14,964 bases of DNA from DATAMF01 sp964472565 (GCA_964472565.1 CAYYNB010000153.1:1-14964), one strand, 5' to 3'; shown: positions 7,695 to 14,099, numbered from the stretch's first letter. Translations and numbers: made by a program. The notes: generated from the letters alone by a model not told the origin.

Positions 7695-7729
7695 TCGATT
7701 TTCTGGAATTGTAAAAAGTCCAGAATCGA
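7695..7729. repeat. Imperfect inverted repeat followed by T-run on the plus strand
   Basis: TTCTGGA (7701-7707) pairs with TCCAGAA (7719-7725) across an 11-base loop. Flanking TCGA at 7695-7698 and 7726-7729 can extend the stem across a two-base bulge. The plus strand continues with a T-run (ATTTTT), as in a terminator, but no plus-strand gene leads into it. It lies 73 bases or more above the candidate promoter, so an operator role is also possible. Confidence 0.45.
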
Positions 7730-7794
7730 TTTTTCCCGTTGCGATACACTAACGGCACGATGACTCATAGGGATGGAATAGGGAGGGATTGGGG

Positions 7795-7832
7795 TTCAGG
7801 CTGGGCATGCAAAACCGCATGCTCAGCCTGAA
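7795..7832. repeat. Long hairpin downstream of def, possible terminator or RNA stabiliser
   Basis: TTCAGGCTGGGCATGC (7795-7810) pairs with GCATGCTCAGCCTGAA (7817-7832) over 16 positions, with a six-base loop. The single non-Watson-Crick pair is G-T on the plus strand and A-C on the minus strand. It begins 22 bases after the def stop. No T-run follows on either strand, so it is not a classical intrinsic terminator. It may protect the def mRNA 3' end. Confidence 0.6.
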
Positions 7833-7854
7833 TCGTGAACCAACGCGATGAACT

Positions 7855-8451
7855 TTAATCCACGTTGTCGGGAACTTCCTCTTCATTGATTTCTTCGATG
7901 TCTTCGAACATACCCGCCAGAGGATCAGGCTGGGATTCTTCATCATCTTTGGGCTTGACTTTCCAGATTTCGGTGGCGCGATCAATGTAGAGCACTCCAT
8001 CAAGGTGATCGATTTCGTGCTGGAAGACGCGCGCCTGCCAATCGGTCGCCTTGATGCGGATCGGTTTACCGTTGCGATCCTGGCCGCGCACAGTGACGCC
8101 CACATTACGCTCGACATTGCCGATGTAACCGGGAATGGAGAGACAAGCTTCGACCCCTTCAACGGTTTCGGAAGAGGCGCGAATGATTTCGGGATTGAGA
8201 AGAATATAGAGTTTGCCCGCTTCGCTGCCATATTCTTTTTGGCTCTCTTCGTCGTCGGGCAGGCGAACAACAATCAGGCGGAGCGGCGCGGCAACCTGTG
8301 GGGCGGCGAGACCGACTCCGGGGGCGTCCATGAGGGTATCGACCATATCATCGATCAAAAGCTGAAGCTTGGGATCGTTAAAATTCGTGATTTTGTGCGC
8401 TTTTTTGCGCAGAACTGGATTGACCGGGGTTACAATTTCGCGAATCGCCAT
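7855..8451 (-). CDS. def: Peptide deformylase
   Basis: This cytoplasmic metalloenzyme (198 aa) removes the formyl group from the N-terminal methionine of new proteins. All three family motifs are visible: GVGLAAPQ (45-52), EACLS (101-105), and QHEIDHLDG (144-152). The metal ligands would be Cys103, His145 and His149, and the catalytic acid Glu146. Motif 2 reads EACLS instead of the usual EGCLS, a small departure. The last 30 or so residues (from about 168) form an acidic tail rich in Asp and Glu that goes beyond the core enzyme. The ATG at 8449-8451 is preceded by GGAAGG at about 12 bases, rather far. It appears to be a single-gene unit with its own promoter at 8497-8525 and a long hairpin after the stop. 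Confidence 0.97.
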   Translation of the reverse strand: MAIREIVTPVNPVLRKKAHKITNFNDPKLQLLIDDMVDTLMDAPGVGLAAPQVAAPLRLIVVRLPDDEESQKEYGSEAGKLYILLNPEIIRASSETVEGVEACLSIPGYIGNVERNVGVTVRGQDRNGKPIRIKATDWQARVFQHEIDHLDGVLYIDRATEIWKVKPKDDEESQPDPLAGMFEDIEEINEEEVPDNVD

Positions 8452-8496
8452 TGACCGTTACAACCTTCCACCAAACGTTTTACTTATTCGATGATA

Positions 8497-8525
8497 ATTG
8501 TAACGGATTCGCTGCGCCGCGTAAA
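8497..8525 (-). promoter_or_regulatory. Candidate sigma70-type promoter for def
   Basis: On the minus strand, TTTACG (8525-8520) and TACAAT (8502-8497) are spaced by exactly 17 bases. The -10 matches TATAAT at five of six and the -35 matches TTGACA at four of six. The leader to the def ATG would be about 40 bases. Confidence 0.55.
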
Positions 8526-8640
8526 GCCAAAAGAAGAAAATGTTTATGTTTAGTTTGTTTATTCTGAGACGGCAAGGGTCAAGCCTGGATGGAAAAGTCC
8601 GCGCCGGTTTGCCGAATCCCCCCGCCCCCCCTTTGGATAG

Positions 8641-8812
8641 GTTTGAGGGGGAATTTGGCGTCGGGAACCCCGTTTCGCGTCGTGAGTGAGTTGGGAAGGT
8701 GTGGTACGGTGTGGTAAGGTGTGGTACGGCATAGATACAGGATAGCACGAATGTTCGGGGATTTATAGTATTTCGATGGTGAACTTGAATGACTAACTTG
8801 GATGGTTAATAA
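8641..8812. repeat. Dispersed intergenic repeat, copy B
   Basis: This second copy of the repeat at 25-246 lies between divergent def and the zinc-ribbon gene. It keeps the same block order, but a 3 x 10-bp tandem repeat (8698-8727) lies where copy A has unrelated spacing. Its left edge is next to C-runs and a G-run (8618-8632 and 8646-8651), which can pair into a hairpin. Near the right end, GATGGTGAACTT precedes TGACTAACTTGGATGG, the reverse of the order in copy A, so the element has an internal repeat that was rearranged. Confidence 0.6.
8698..8727. repeat. Three tandem copies of a 10-bp unit
   Basis: GGTGTGGTAC, GGTGTGGTAA and GGTGTGGTAC follow one another without spacers. The unit is a short local expansion inside dispersed repeat copy B and is absent from copy A. 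Confidence 0.85.
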
Positions 8813-8932
8813 CGTGCAAATTACAAAATTTACGTCTGATCGATGGGGCTAAAAGTCGGGCTTTTTGTCCATTTGGTGTTGAATACAATCGAGAGATAAT
8901 TAGCGGGTTCGGAGTTGTTAAGGATAGATGCT

Positions 8933-9175
8933 ATGCCCGTCTACGAATATCGATGTACTGATTGTCTTACTGTTTTTGAAGTCCGGCGTTCGATGAGCGC
9001 GCCCGAACAAGCAGCGCCATGCCCGAACTGCCAGGGGATGCAAAGCACGCGGGTTTATTCCGCGCCGAACCTGGGCGGCGGCAGTCGCAGTAATGAGAGT
9101 TATGGTCACGAACACAGTCATGCGGGCGGCTGCGCAGGCTGTGAATCGGGGAACTGCGGAACGTGCCATCATTAG
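8933..9175 (+). CDS. FmdB-type zinc-ribbon protein with Cys/His-rich tail
   Basis: This small protein (80 aa) begins MPVYEYRC, the hallmark of the FmdB regulatory protein family (CxxC_CxxC_SSSS zinc ribbon). The ribbon ligands are Cys8 and Cys11, then Cys30 and Cys33. The second half has a linker rich in Gly and Ser, then a tail from about residue 59 with His59, His61, His63, Cys67, Cys70, Cys75, Cys78 and a final His-His. This tail could bind a second metal ion. Molecular function of the family is poorly defined; a regulatory role was proposed from its link to formamidase genes. I chose ATG 8933 because AAGGA lies 8 bases upstream and the family motif starts there. A TTG at 8915 would add six residues. 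It is the only plus-strand gene here and converges on the AspRS gene. Confidence 0.88.
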   Translation: MPVYEYRCTDCLTVFEVRRSMSAPEQAAPCPNCQGMQSTRVYSAPNLGGGSRSNESYGHEHSHAGGCAGCESGNCGTCHH

Positions 9176-9180
9176 GAGCG

Positions 9181-9215
9181 GCACCCCCTCGCCAATCGAA
9201 TTGACAAGGGGGTGC
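9181..9215. terminator. Bidirectional terminator between convergent genes
   Basis: GCACCCCCT (9181-9189) pairs with AGGGGGTGC (9207-9215). Inside the loop, CAAT (9193-9196) pairs with ATTG (9200-9203). The stem sits 5 bases after the zinc-ribbon stop and 7 bases after the end of the synthetase gene, so it can serve both. There is no long T-run on either side. Confidence 0.65.
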
Positions 9216-9222
9216 GCGGCGT

Positions 9223-10515
9223 TTATGGGGTAAGGCGGTGCATGTCACGCGGGAAAAGCGTGGTTTCGCGGATGTTCTCCACACCTGCCATCTGCCCGAT
9301 CCAACGTTCCAGCCCAATCGCACAGCCGCCATGCGGAGGCATGCCGTACTTGAACGCCTGGAGATAACTTTCAAAGGGTTCAACCGGCAGTTTTTGCCGT
9401 TCGAGGGCGGCGAGATAGTCCTCATAACGATGCAGGCGCTGTCCCCCGGTGACTAATTCCATCCCCCGAAAGAGTAAGTCGAAGCTGTTGGAATATTCCG
9501 GGCGGCTGGGATCACCGTGCGTATAAAATGGACGTTTGGACATGGGATAACCGACGACGAACAGAAAATCGGAATTAAATTCCCGGCGCGCCCAATCGCC
9601 TAACCAACGTTCATGAGCGGGGGCCAGGTCGGGTTCGCCGCGCGGGTCTTCGTCAGTATGTTTGGCGATCAGTTCCTGAGCTTCGGAAAAATGGATCGAT
9701 GGGATGGTATCCGGGATGGCGGGCAGCGCTAATTTGAGCAGTCTGATCGCCTCGGCTGCCTGGGCGGTCATGGCGTCGAGCATGCCGCGCAGGACACAGG
9801 TCAGCATGTGCATAATGGTGGTGTGGTCCTGAATGAACCCCATTTCCAGGTCCATTGAGACGTATTCATTAAGATGGCGCGTGGTCGAATGGGGTTCGGC
9901 CCGGAAGACCGGGCCAACCTCAAAAACGCGCTCAAAAACGCCCACCATGATCTGTTTGTAGAACTGCGGACTCTGGGCGAGATAGGCGGTCTGGCCGAAG
10001 TATTTGATGGCAAACACGTTCGCGCCGCTCTCGGTCATCGAGGCGACAATTTTGGGCGTCTGGATTTCGGTGAATCCGTGCTGGCGCAAGGTCGAGCGAA
10101 AGCCGTCCATCGCTGCGGAAGAAAGCTGAAACAGCGCGCGCTGGCGCGGGTGGCGCAGCGCAACCGGGGCATAGTCGAGCAGCGTGGGCAACTGAGCCTT
10201 CAGATTGGGACGGTACAGATCAACGGGCGGCTCGTCGCTAGCCGGGTTGAGGACGGTAATCATGGGGTCGTGAAGCTCATAACCACCAGGGGCCTGGGGT
10301 TCGGCTACGATAAGCCCTTCGACTTCGATCACGGATTCATGATTAAAAGCGGCCAATGCGCCGTTTTCGATAACGACCTGAGCCAAGCCTTTGCCATCAC
10401 GCAGGATGAGAAAGCCGACGTTACTCAGTTCGCGGATATGGTGCAGCCAGCCCGCCAGCCGCACCCGTTGGCCGACATGATCAGCGAGTTCTGTCGTCCA
10501 GATACGATCTAACAT
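9223..10515 (-). CDS. aspS: Archaeal-type aspartyl-tRNA synthetase, probably non-discriminating
   Basis: This class IIb synthetase (430 aa) attaches aspartate to tRNA(Asp) and probably also tRNA(Asn), for later amidation by GatCAB. The N-terminal OB-fold anticodon domain is about residues 1-100. The catalytic domain shows motif 2 VFRAEPHSTTRHLNEY (203-218) and motif 3 GGCAIGLERW (396-405), and ends in FPRDMHRLTP, typical of the short archaeal-type enzyme without the bacterial GAD insertion. In alignment by eye with archaeal enzymes, the positions reported as Trp and Lys in discriminating enzymes are His25 and Pro76 here, as in non-discriminating ones. AsnRS is related, but the sequence looks closer to AspRS. 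I chose ATG 10513-10515, with GAGAGG a few bases upstream; an upstream in-frame extension would run into the T-box leader. Confidence 0.92.
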   Translation of the reverse strand: MLDRIWTTELADHVGQRVRLAGWLHHIRELSNVGFLILRDGKGLAQVVIENGALAAFNHESVIEVEGLIVAEPQAPGGYELHDPMITVLNPASDEPPVDLYRPNLKAQLPTLLDYAPVALRHPRQRALFQLSSAAMDGFRSTLRQHGFTEIQTPKIVASMTESGANVFAIKYFGQTAYLAQSPQFYKQIMVGVFERVFEVGPVFRAEPHSTTRHLNEYVSMDLEMGFIQDHTTIMHMLTCVLRGMLDAMTAQAAEAIRLLKLALPAIPDTIPSIHFSEAQELIAKHTDEDPRGEPDLAPAHERWLGDWARREFNSDFLFVVGYPMSKRPFYTHGDPSRPEYSNSFDLLFRGMELVTGGQRLHRYEDYLAALERQKLPVEPFESYLQAFKYGMPPHGGCAIGLERWIGQMAGVENIRETTLFPRDMHRLTP

Positions 10516-10540
10516 GTGACACCTCTCTGTATAAAGACAA

Positions 10541-10783
10541 CCGCCTCTCCGTATGCAGACGAAGAGGCGGGTTCGTGGTGCCACTGCAAGTTTGCCACCC
10601 CATAAGGATGGCCTCATGACCCGCTAACGGGGGCAAACCGGCGGGGCTTAGTGGCGCATTCCGGGCACGTTGTTCCCCGCGCTCAGGAGGGTTCTTCACG
10701 GGGGAGAAGGCCGCTTTTCCAGCTACCAGCAGCTCTCTGGACTCCTCAAAATTCCGTTACTAGGTCTCCATCAACGCTTTGAT
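10541..10783 (-). promoter_or_regulatory. T-box riboswitch upstream of aspS
   Basis: The leader RNA reads uncharged tRNA and controls the synthetase gene. On the minus strand, stem I shows the conserved AGAGAGCTGCTGGTAGCTGG (10737-10718) followed by AAAAGCGGC. The specifier region, GAAGAACCCTCCTGAG (10697-10682), contains GAAC at 10694-10691. A GTTTGCC/GGCAAAC stem (10638-10632 with 10596-10590) comes next. The T-box sequence GCAGTGGCACCACG (10587-10574) has the TGGC bulge that pairs with a GCCA tRNA end, fitting the G discriminator base of tRNA(Asn), tRNA(Asp) and tRNA(Glu). The terminator stem CCGCCTCT (10570-10563) with AGAGGCGG (10548-10541) is followed by TTGTCTTTAT, a weak T-run. Control of translation rather than termination is therefore possible. 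Confidence 0.92.
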
Positions 10784-10789
10784 TGAACG

Positions 10790-10819
10790 AGTATAAAACA
10801 GAATGAGGGGGCGTGACAA
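10790..10819 (-). promoter_or_regulatory. Candidate promoter for the T-box-aspS unit
   Basis: On the minus strand, TTGTCA (10819-10814) and TATACT (10795-10790) are 18 bases apart; each matches consensus at five of six positions. It would start transcription near 10783, just before the first conserved T-box elements. Confidence 0.65.
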
Positions 10820-10861
10820 GATGGCAAAATGACTAAATGCCCCAGCCGTATCCTCAAATTT

Positions 10862-10876
10862 TCGGGGCAGCCCCGA
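10862..10876 (-). terminator. Short GC hairpin after livM, weak terminator candidate
   Basis: TCGGGG and CCCCGA pair around a three-base loop, 17 bases after the livM stop, followed on the minus strand by AAATTT. The T-run is short, so termination efficiency is uncertain. It also sits upstream of the aspS promoter. Confidence 0.4.
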
Positions 10877-10892
10877 CGGACTCCCGTATAGA

Positions 10893-12719
10893 TTAACCAA
10901 GCGCTTTGCGCTGAGCGAGTTCGCGCTCCATCTCACGAATGCGGCGGCGAATGCGCCAGCGGTTCCAGGTGCCGACGACGCCGTTAGGCAGCACCATGAC
11001 GACGATCACAAAGACGGTGCCCAGGAACAACTGCCAGATGTCGGAGACGAGATAGGATTTAGAGTTCATAGCCCAGGCGGTGCCGAGTTCGCCCGCGATC
11101 AGGAAACCCAGGATCAGAGACAGCGCAATCACGGCGGCGATATACCACCGCTTGAACCGGGATGCGCTGCGGGTGAGCGCGTCCAGAGAGGGGCGAGTAT
11201 GGGCGATTTTGAAAATGCGATTTGCCGAGCGCGCGATCTGCTTGCGGATGAACCACAGGACGCCGGACAGAAGCAGCAGGAAAAGCCACTGCCAGATCGT
11301 GCCGATGGCAGGCTCCGTGCTGAAAGGATAGAGCACACCCGCCAGCAGGCCAAACAGCGCGGCTGGACCGACGATCACCAGGGCGGCGAGGCTAAGCTGG
11401 GCGGTACGTCCGGTAGCGGTGCGGGTGATCCAGGCGCGCATGCGGGACCAAAACAGCCAGAGTACGACCAGAATCAGCACAACCCACAACCACTGCCAGA
11501 CTGTACCGATACCAAGTTCAGTTTGAAGCGGCAGGCGGATATTCTGGCCGAGGCGGATCGTGTCGTTGAAAAAGTAGTCTTCGCCCAGTTCCAGCCCCAA
11601 TGACGCCAAGACCGGGCCGGTCAACGTGCCCGCGCCGCCGATCAGCGAATAGAGCAGCGGGGTGACGGTGTAGCTGAGACTCATGTAGTCCGGCGTAACC
11701 TGTTTATCGACGCCCCACAGGATGTAGAGAATCCCGCTCAGACTGGCGATGATACCGGCGAACATCATGGTGATCAGCTTGTAGTAAAACGCGTTGTACC
11801 CAATCGTACGGGCGCGCTGCTCGTTTTCGCGGATGGCCTGCATCACGCGGCCTGTGGGAGAGTTCAGATAGCGGCGGATGGCGAGGAACACAAACACAAA
11901 ATAGGCCACCGTCAACTGGTACATGTGCAGGCGGTTGGTCAGGGGCAGACCGTCCTGGGGACGCGGCAGCGAAACCAGATCGGTGGGGATGCGGTTGTCC
12001 TGGAAGAGATCGCGCAGGGGCAGACCGTCGCCGCCGCCTGTGATGTCGATCCAGGTGCTGCTGCGGGCCAGTACGACAAAAACTTCGGCCAGGGCCAATG
12101 TGAACATGGCAAAGTAGACCCCGCGCAAGCGCAGAGTCACGACACCAGAGAACAGGCTGAGGAAAATGCTGCCGAGGATGGCAATGCCAACCGCCTGATA
12201 AAATTTGAGGCCGCCCTCGTCGGGAAGCAGCAGAAAAACGGCCAGCAGCGCCGTGATGAGCAGCACAAAGAGATTACGCACCGGAATATCGGTGAACAGG
12301 GCCAGACATAACATGACGAACAATACGATCACCAGTGCTTTGAATTGAAAAGCGCTGTCGTACTCAAACATCATGATAAAGGTCAGGTAGGCCCCCGCGC
12401 CGAAAAAGAGCGCATGACCGAACGAGACAATCCCGCTGAAACCGAAGAGTAAATTGTAGCTCATGGTCAGGCAGGCGATCACCAGGGCTTTCGCCATGTT
12501 GCTCTGCCAGGTGGCGGATTCGCCCGCGCCGACAAACCGGGTGGGAGTCACTTCGCTGTTGGAAATGTCCGCAATGATATAGGGGAAGCGCCAGAGCAGG
12601 AGAAGCACCAGCGCGAAAAACCAGTTTTCGAGCAGCAGCCGCGCGGCGCTTTCAACCAGACTGCGGAGCGTGGGATCGCCAATTTTCGCAATATTTTTGT
12701 ACACGACGCGCTCGATCAT
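10893..12719 (-). CDS. livM: Branched-chain amino acid/urea-type ABC permease LivM, enlarged
   Basis: This is a membrane permease of the LivHM type, 608 aa against about 300-420 for ordinary LivM. Family motifs are FGFSGIVSFGHALFFGAGAY (92-111), LRLRGVYFAMFTLALAE (196-212), the TGGGDGLPL motif (227-235) and the SPTGRVMQAIRENEQRA loop (287-303), which contacts the ATPase. The normal end is split: GGAGTLTGPV at 361-370, but the matching WQLFLGTVF...LPNGVVG segment only at 562-583. Between them lie about 175 residues with extra membrane helices and an internally repeated unit (listed separately). A further hydrophobic stretch of about 50 residues near 125-175 is also longer than usual. The tail from 584 is basic and charged. 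Start codon overlaps the livH stop by 4 bases (ATGA). Family assignment is firm; substrate could be branched-chain amino acids, urea or similar. Confidence 0.93.
   Translation of the reverse strand: MIERVVYKNIAKIGDPTLRSLVESAARLLLENWFFALVLLLLWRFPYIIADISNSEVTPTRFVGAGESATWQSNMAKALVIACLTMSYNLLFGFSGIVSFGHALFFGAGAYLTFIMMFEYDSAFQFKALVIVLFVMLCLALFTDIPVRNLFVLLITALLAVFLLLPDEGGLKFYQAVGIAILGSIFLSLFSGVVTLRLRGVYFAMFTLALAEVFVVLARSSTWIDITGGGDGLPLRDLFQDNRIPTDLVSLPRPQDGLPLTNRLHMYQLTVAYFVFVFLAIRRYLNSPTGRVMQAIRENEQRARTIGYNAFYYKLITMMFAGIIASLSGILYILWGVDKQVTPDYMSLSYTVTPLLYSLIGGAGTLTGPVLASLGLELGEDYFFNDTIRLGQNIRLPLQTELGIGTVWQWLWVVLILVVLWLFWSRMRAWITRTATGRTAQLSLAALVIVGPAALFGLLAGVLYPFSTEPAIGTIWQWLFLLLLSGVLWFIRKQIARSANRIFKIAHTRPSLDALTRSASRFKRWYIAAVIALSLILGFLIAGELGTAWAMNSKSYLVSDIWQLFLGTVFVIVVMVLPNGVVGTWNRWRIRRRIREMERELAQRKALG
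11037..11567 (-). repeat. Internal duplication inside LivM
   Basis: This codes residues 385-561. Residues 401-410 (ELGIGTVWQW) and 469-478 (EPAIGTIWQW) are copies exactly 68 codons apart, each followed by a leucine-rich helix ending in a basic stretch. The DNA keeps the similarity: 11490-11510 and 11286-11306 match at 18 of 21 positions. A third, interrupted copy is the normal LivM end, with GELGTAW at 543-549 and IWQLFLG at 561-567. The insertion thus looks like tandem copying of the gene's own 3' part. Confidence 0.7.
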
Positions 12720-14086
12720 GACGCCTCCCGCCCGAACAAGCCACTCGGCTGGATCAACAACACAACAATCATCAGGATGAGGATGGAGACTTCGGCGAGA
12801 ACCGGCTCACCAAACCGATTCAGGGAAAGCTGTTCGGTGACGGCGCGCGTCAGGCCGACGATGATGCTGGCGATGGCCGTGCCTTCGTAACTGCCCATGC
12901 CACCGATGACCACCACGACAATCGCCAGGGTCAGGTAGCGGCTGCCCATCTGGAGAGTCGCGCCTTCGGTGGGGACAAGGGCCACACCTCCAAGGGCGGC
13001 AAGCGCAGAACCGAGCACAAAAACCAGCGTAAAGACCTGCATCACATTGATGCCGAGCGCCTGGACCATTTCGCTGTCCTGCACACCCGCGCGGATGATG
13101 ATGCCAATGCGCGTTTTGTTGAGCAGCAGGAAAACGCCGATCATCATGAGCAGACCGAGGCCGATGATAAAGAGGCGGTAGACATTCAACTGCTGGCCGA
13201 AGAGGGTAAACTGACCGGACAGAAAATCGGGCGGCGAGATGGGCGGCTGGTCGTCGGGATCGGAGATGCGCTTGACGACATCGAGCATAATCGAGCCGAG
13301 GCCGAAGGTCAGAACGATCTGAAAAACGGGGCGGCTGTAGAGCGGACGGATCAAGATGGTTTCGATGAGCGCGCCCATCACACTCACGACCAACAAGCCC
13401 GCGCCCATCGCGGCGGCAAAACGCAGGCCATTACTCAACTCGTCTAGGGCGTCATAGGTGAAAAAGCCCACATAGGCGGCGATGAGCAAAAACGCGCCCT
13501 GCGCAAAATTCAGCACATCGAGCAAACCGAAGATCAGCGAGAGGCCGGAGGCAACCAGGAAAACGAGCATCCCCAGGAAGATGCCCCGGAAAACCGTCTG
13601 CCCGGCAAGGTTGTAGCCAAAATCGGCGTAACTGAAGAGCAGAAGAAACGCCAAGTAAAACGCGACTAACAGCCAGGATCGACGGTGCTGGGGGATGAGA
13701 TTGGCATAGTAGCCGCTCAAGCCGGTTTTGCTGGACGACGGGAAACGGTGATTACAGGTCGGGCAGATCAGGCTGTTCGCCTGAACGGATTGCTCACAGT
13801 CCGGGCAGCGCTTGGTGAGCGGGGGGAGACGCCCGATCAGCAGGGCAGGCAGCAGCACGGCGAGGGCTGATCCGGGCAGGCCGATCAGCAGCCCCGGCAG
13901 CACGCGCTGATCAAAGGACTGTACAACCGCCTTGATTATCGCGCCCAGGACCAGCGCAACCAGTGCGCCCGCGAGCGCGCCGCTGACCATGTCGCGGCCC
14001 TGGCGACGAAAGCCCCACGCGGTTGATCCGCCGCCGAGAAGCGTCAGCACCAGCACGGCCCAGGTTAAAAATTCATTCCACTCCAT
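12716..14086 (-). CDS. livH: Branched-chain amino acid/urea-type ABC permease LivH with N-terminal zinc-ribbon extension
   Basis: This membrane permease partners LivM (456 aa; typical LivH is about 290-310). The LivH core runs from about residue 165 to the end and includes SGLSLIFGLLDVLNFAQGAF (180-199), the SRPVFQIVLTFGLG segment (251-264) and the conserved VVVIGGMGSYEGTAIASIIVG stretch near 391-411. In front of it lies an extra 164-residue part: membrane segments at about 7-24, 34-55 and 65-85, then a four-cysteine ribbon (Cys94, Cys97, Cys108, Cys111, two CxxC or CPxC pairs ten residues apart), and another helix at about 138-155. The ATG at 14084-14086 lies 13 bases after the livF stop with GAGGG upstream. 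No internal start closer to the core has an evident ribosome binding site. Its stop overlaps livM by 4 bases. Confidence 0.93.
   Translation of the reverse strand: MEWNEFLTWAVLVLTLLGGGSTAWGFRRQGRDMVSGALAGALVALVLGAIIKAVVQSFDQRVLPGLLIGLPGSALAVLLPALLIGRLPPLTKRCPDCEQSVQANSLICPTCNHRFPSSSKTGLSGYYANLIPQHRRSWLLVAFYLAFLLLFSYADFGYNLAGQTVFRGIFLGMLVFLVASGLSLIFGLLDVLNFAQGAFLLIAAYVGFFTYDALDELSNGLRFAAAMGAGLLVVSVMGALIETILIRPLYSRPVFQIVLTFGLGSIMLDVVKRISDPDDQPPISPPDFLSGQFTLFGQQLNVYRLFIIGLGLLMMIGVFLLLNKTRIGIIIRAGVQDSEMVQALGINVMQVFTLVFVLGSALAALGGVALVPTEGATLQMGSRYLTLAIVVVVIGGMGSYEGTAIASIIVGLTRAVTEQLSLNRFGEPVLAEVSILILMIVVLLIQPSGLFGREAS
13753..13806 (-). other. Zinc-ribbon segment in the LivH extension
   Basis: This codes residues 94-111, CPDCEQSVQANSLICPTC, a classical paired-CxxC zinc ribbon like those of zinc-ribbon domain families (DZR-like). 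It is flanked by membrane helices on both sides. It should lie on the cytoplasmic face if the three preceding segments cross the membrane an odd number of times from outside, but topology is not settled. Confidence 0.75.
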
Positions 14087-14099
14087 ATTGCCTGTCCCT

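Larger units (their letters stand above)
7337..7854. other. Gene-free leader and spacer between def and the binding-protein gene
   Basis: No convincing protein gene is visible in these 518 bases. The stretch holds the candidate promoter at 7594-7622 and two inverted repeats (7695-7729 and 7795-7832), listed separately. A 32-codon ATG ORF (7436-7338, minus) ends one base before the binding-protein start, but it has no clear ribosome binding site. Confidence 0.6.
8452..8932. other. Divergent intergenic region between def and the zinc-ribbon gene
   Basis: These 481 bases hold the def promoter, dispersed repeat copy B and its tandem repeat. No real protein gene is visible. For the plus-strand gene the only promoter-like element is TACAAT at 8884-8889, without a convincing -35. 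Confidence 0.6.

Noticed and set aside
8698..8727. CRISPR-like array
   Set aside because: The units are 10 bp with no spacers, so they cannot be CRISPR repeats.
8458..8748. 96-codon open frame on the minus strand upstream of def
   Set aside because: Its composition is low-complexity, and it runs through the def promoter and dispersed repeat, with no motif.
9874..10512. 212-codon open frame on the plus strand opposite aspS
   Set aside because: It is antisense to the conserved synthetase and shows no recognisable domain.
10516..10617. N-terminal extension of AspRS by 34 residues
   Set aside because: The extension would be encoded by the T-box terminator and antiterminator and lacks similarity to the family.
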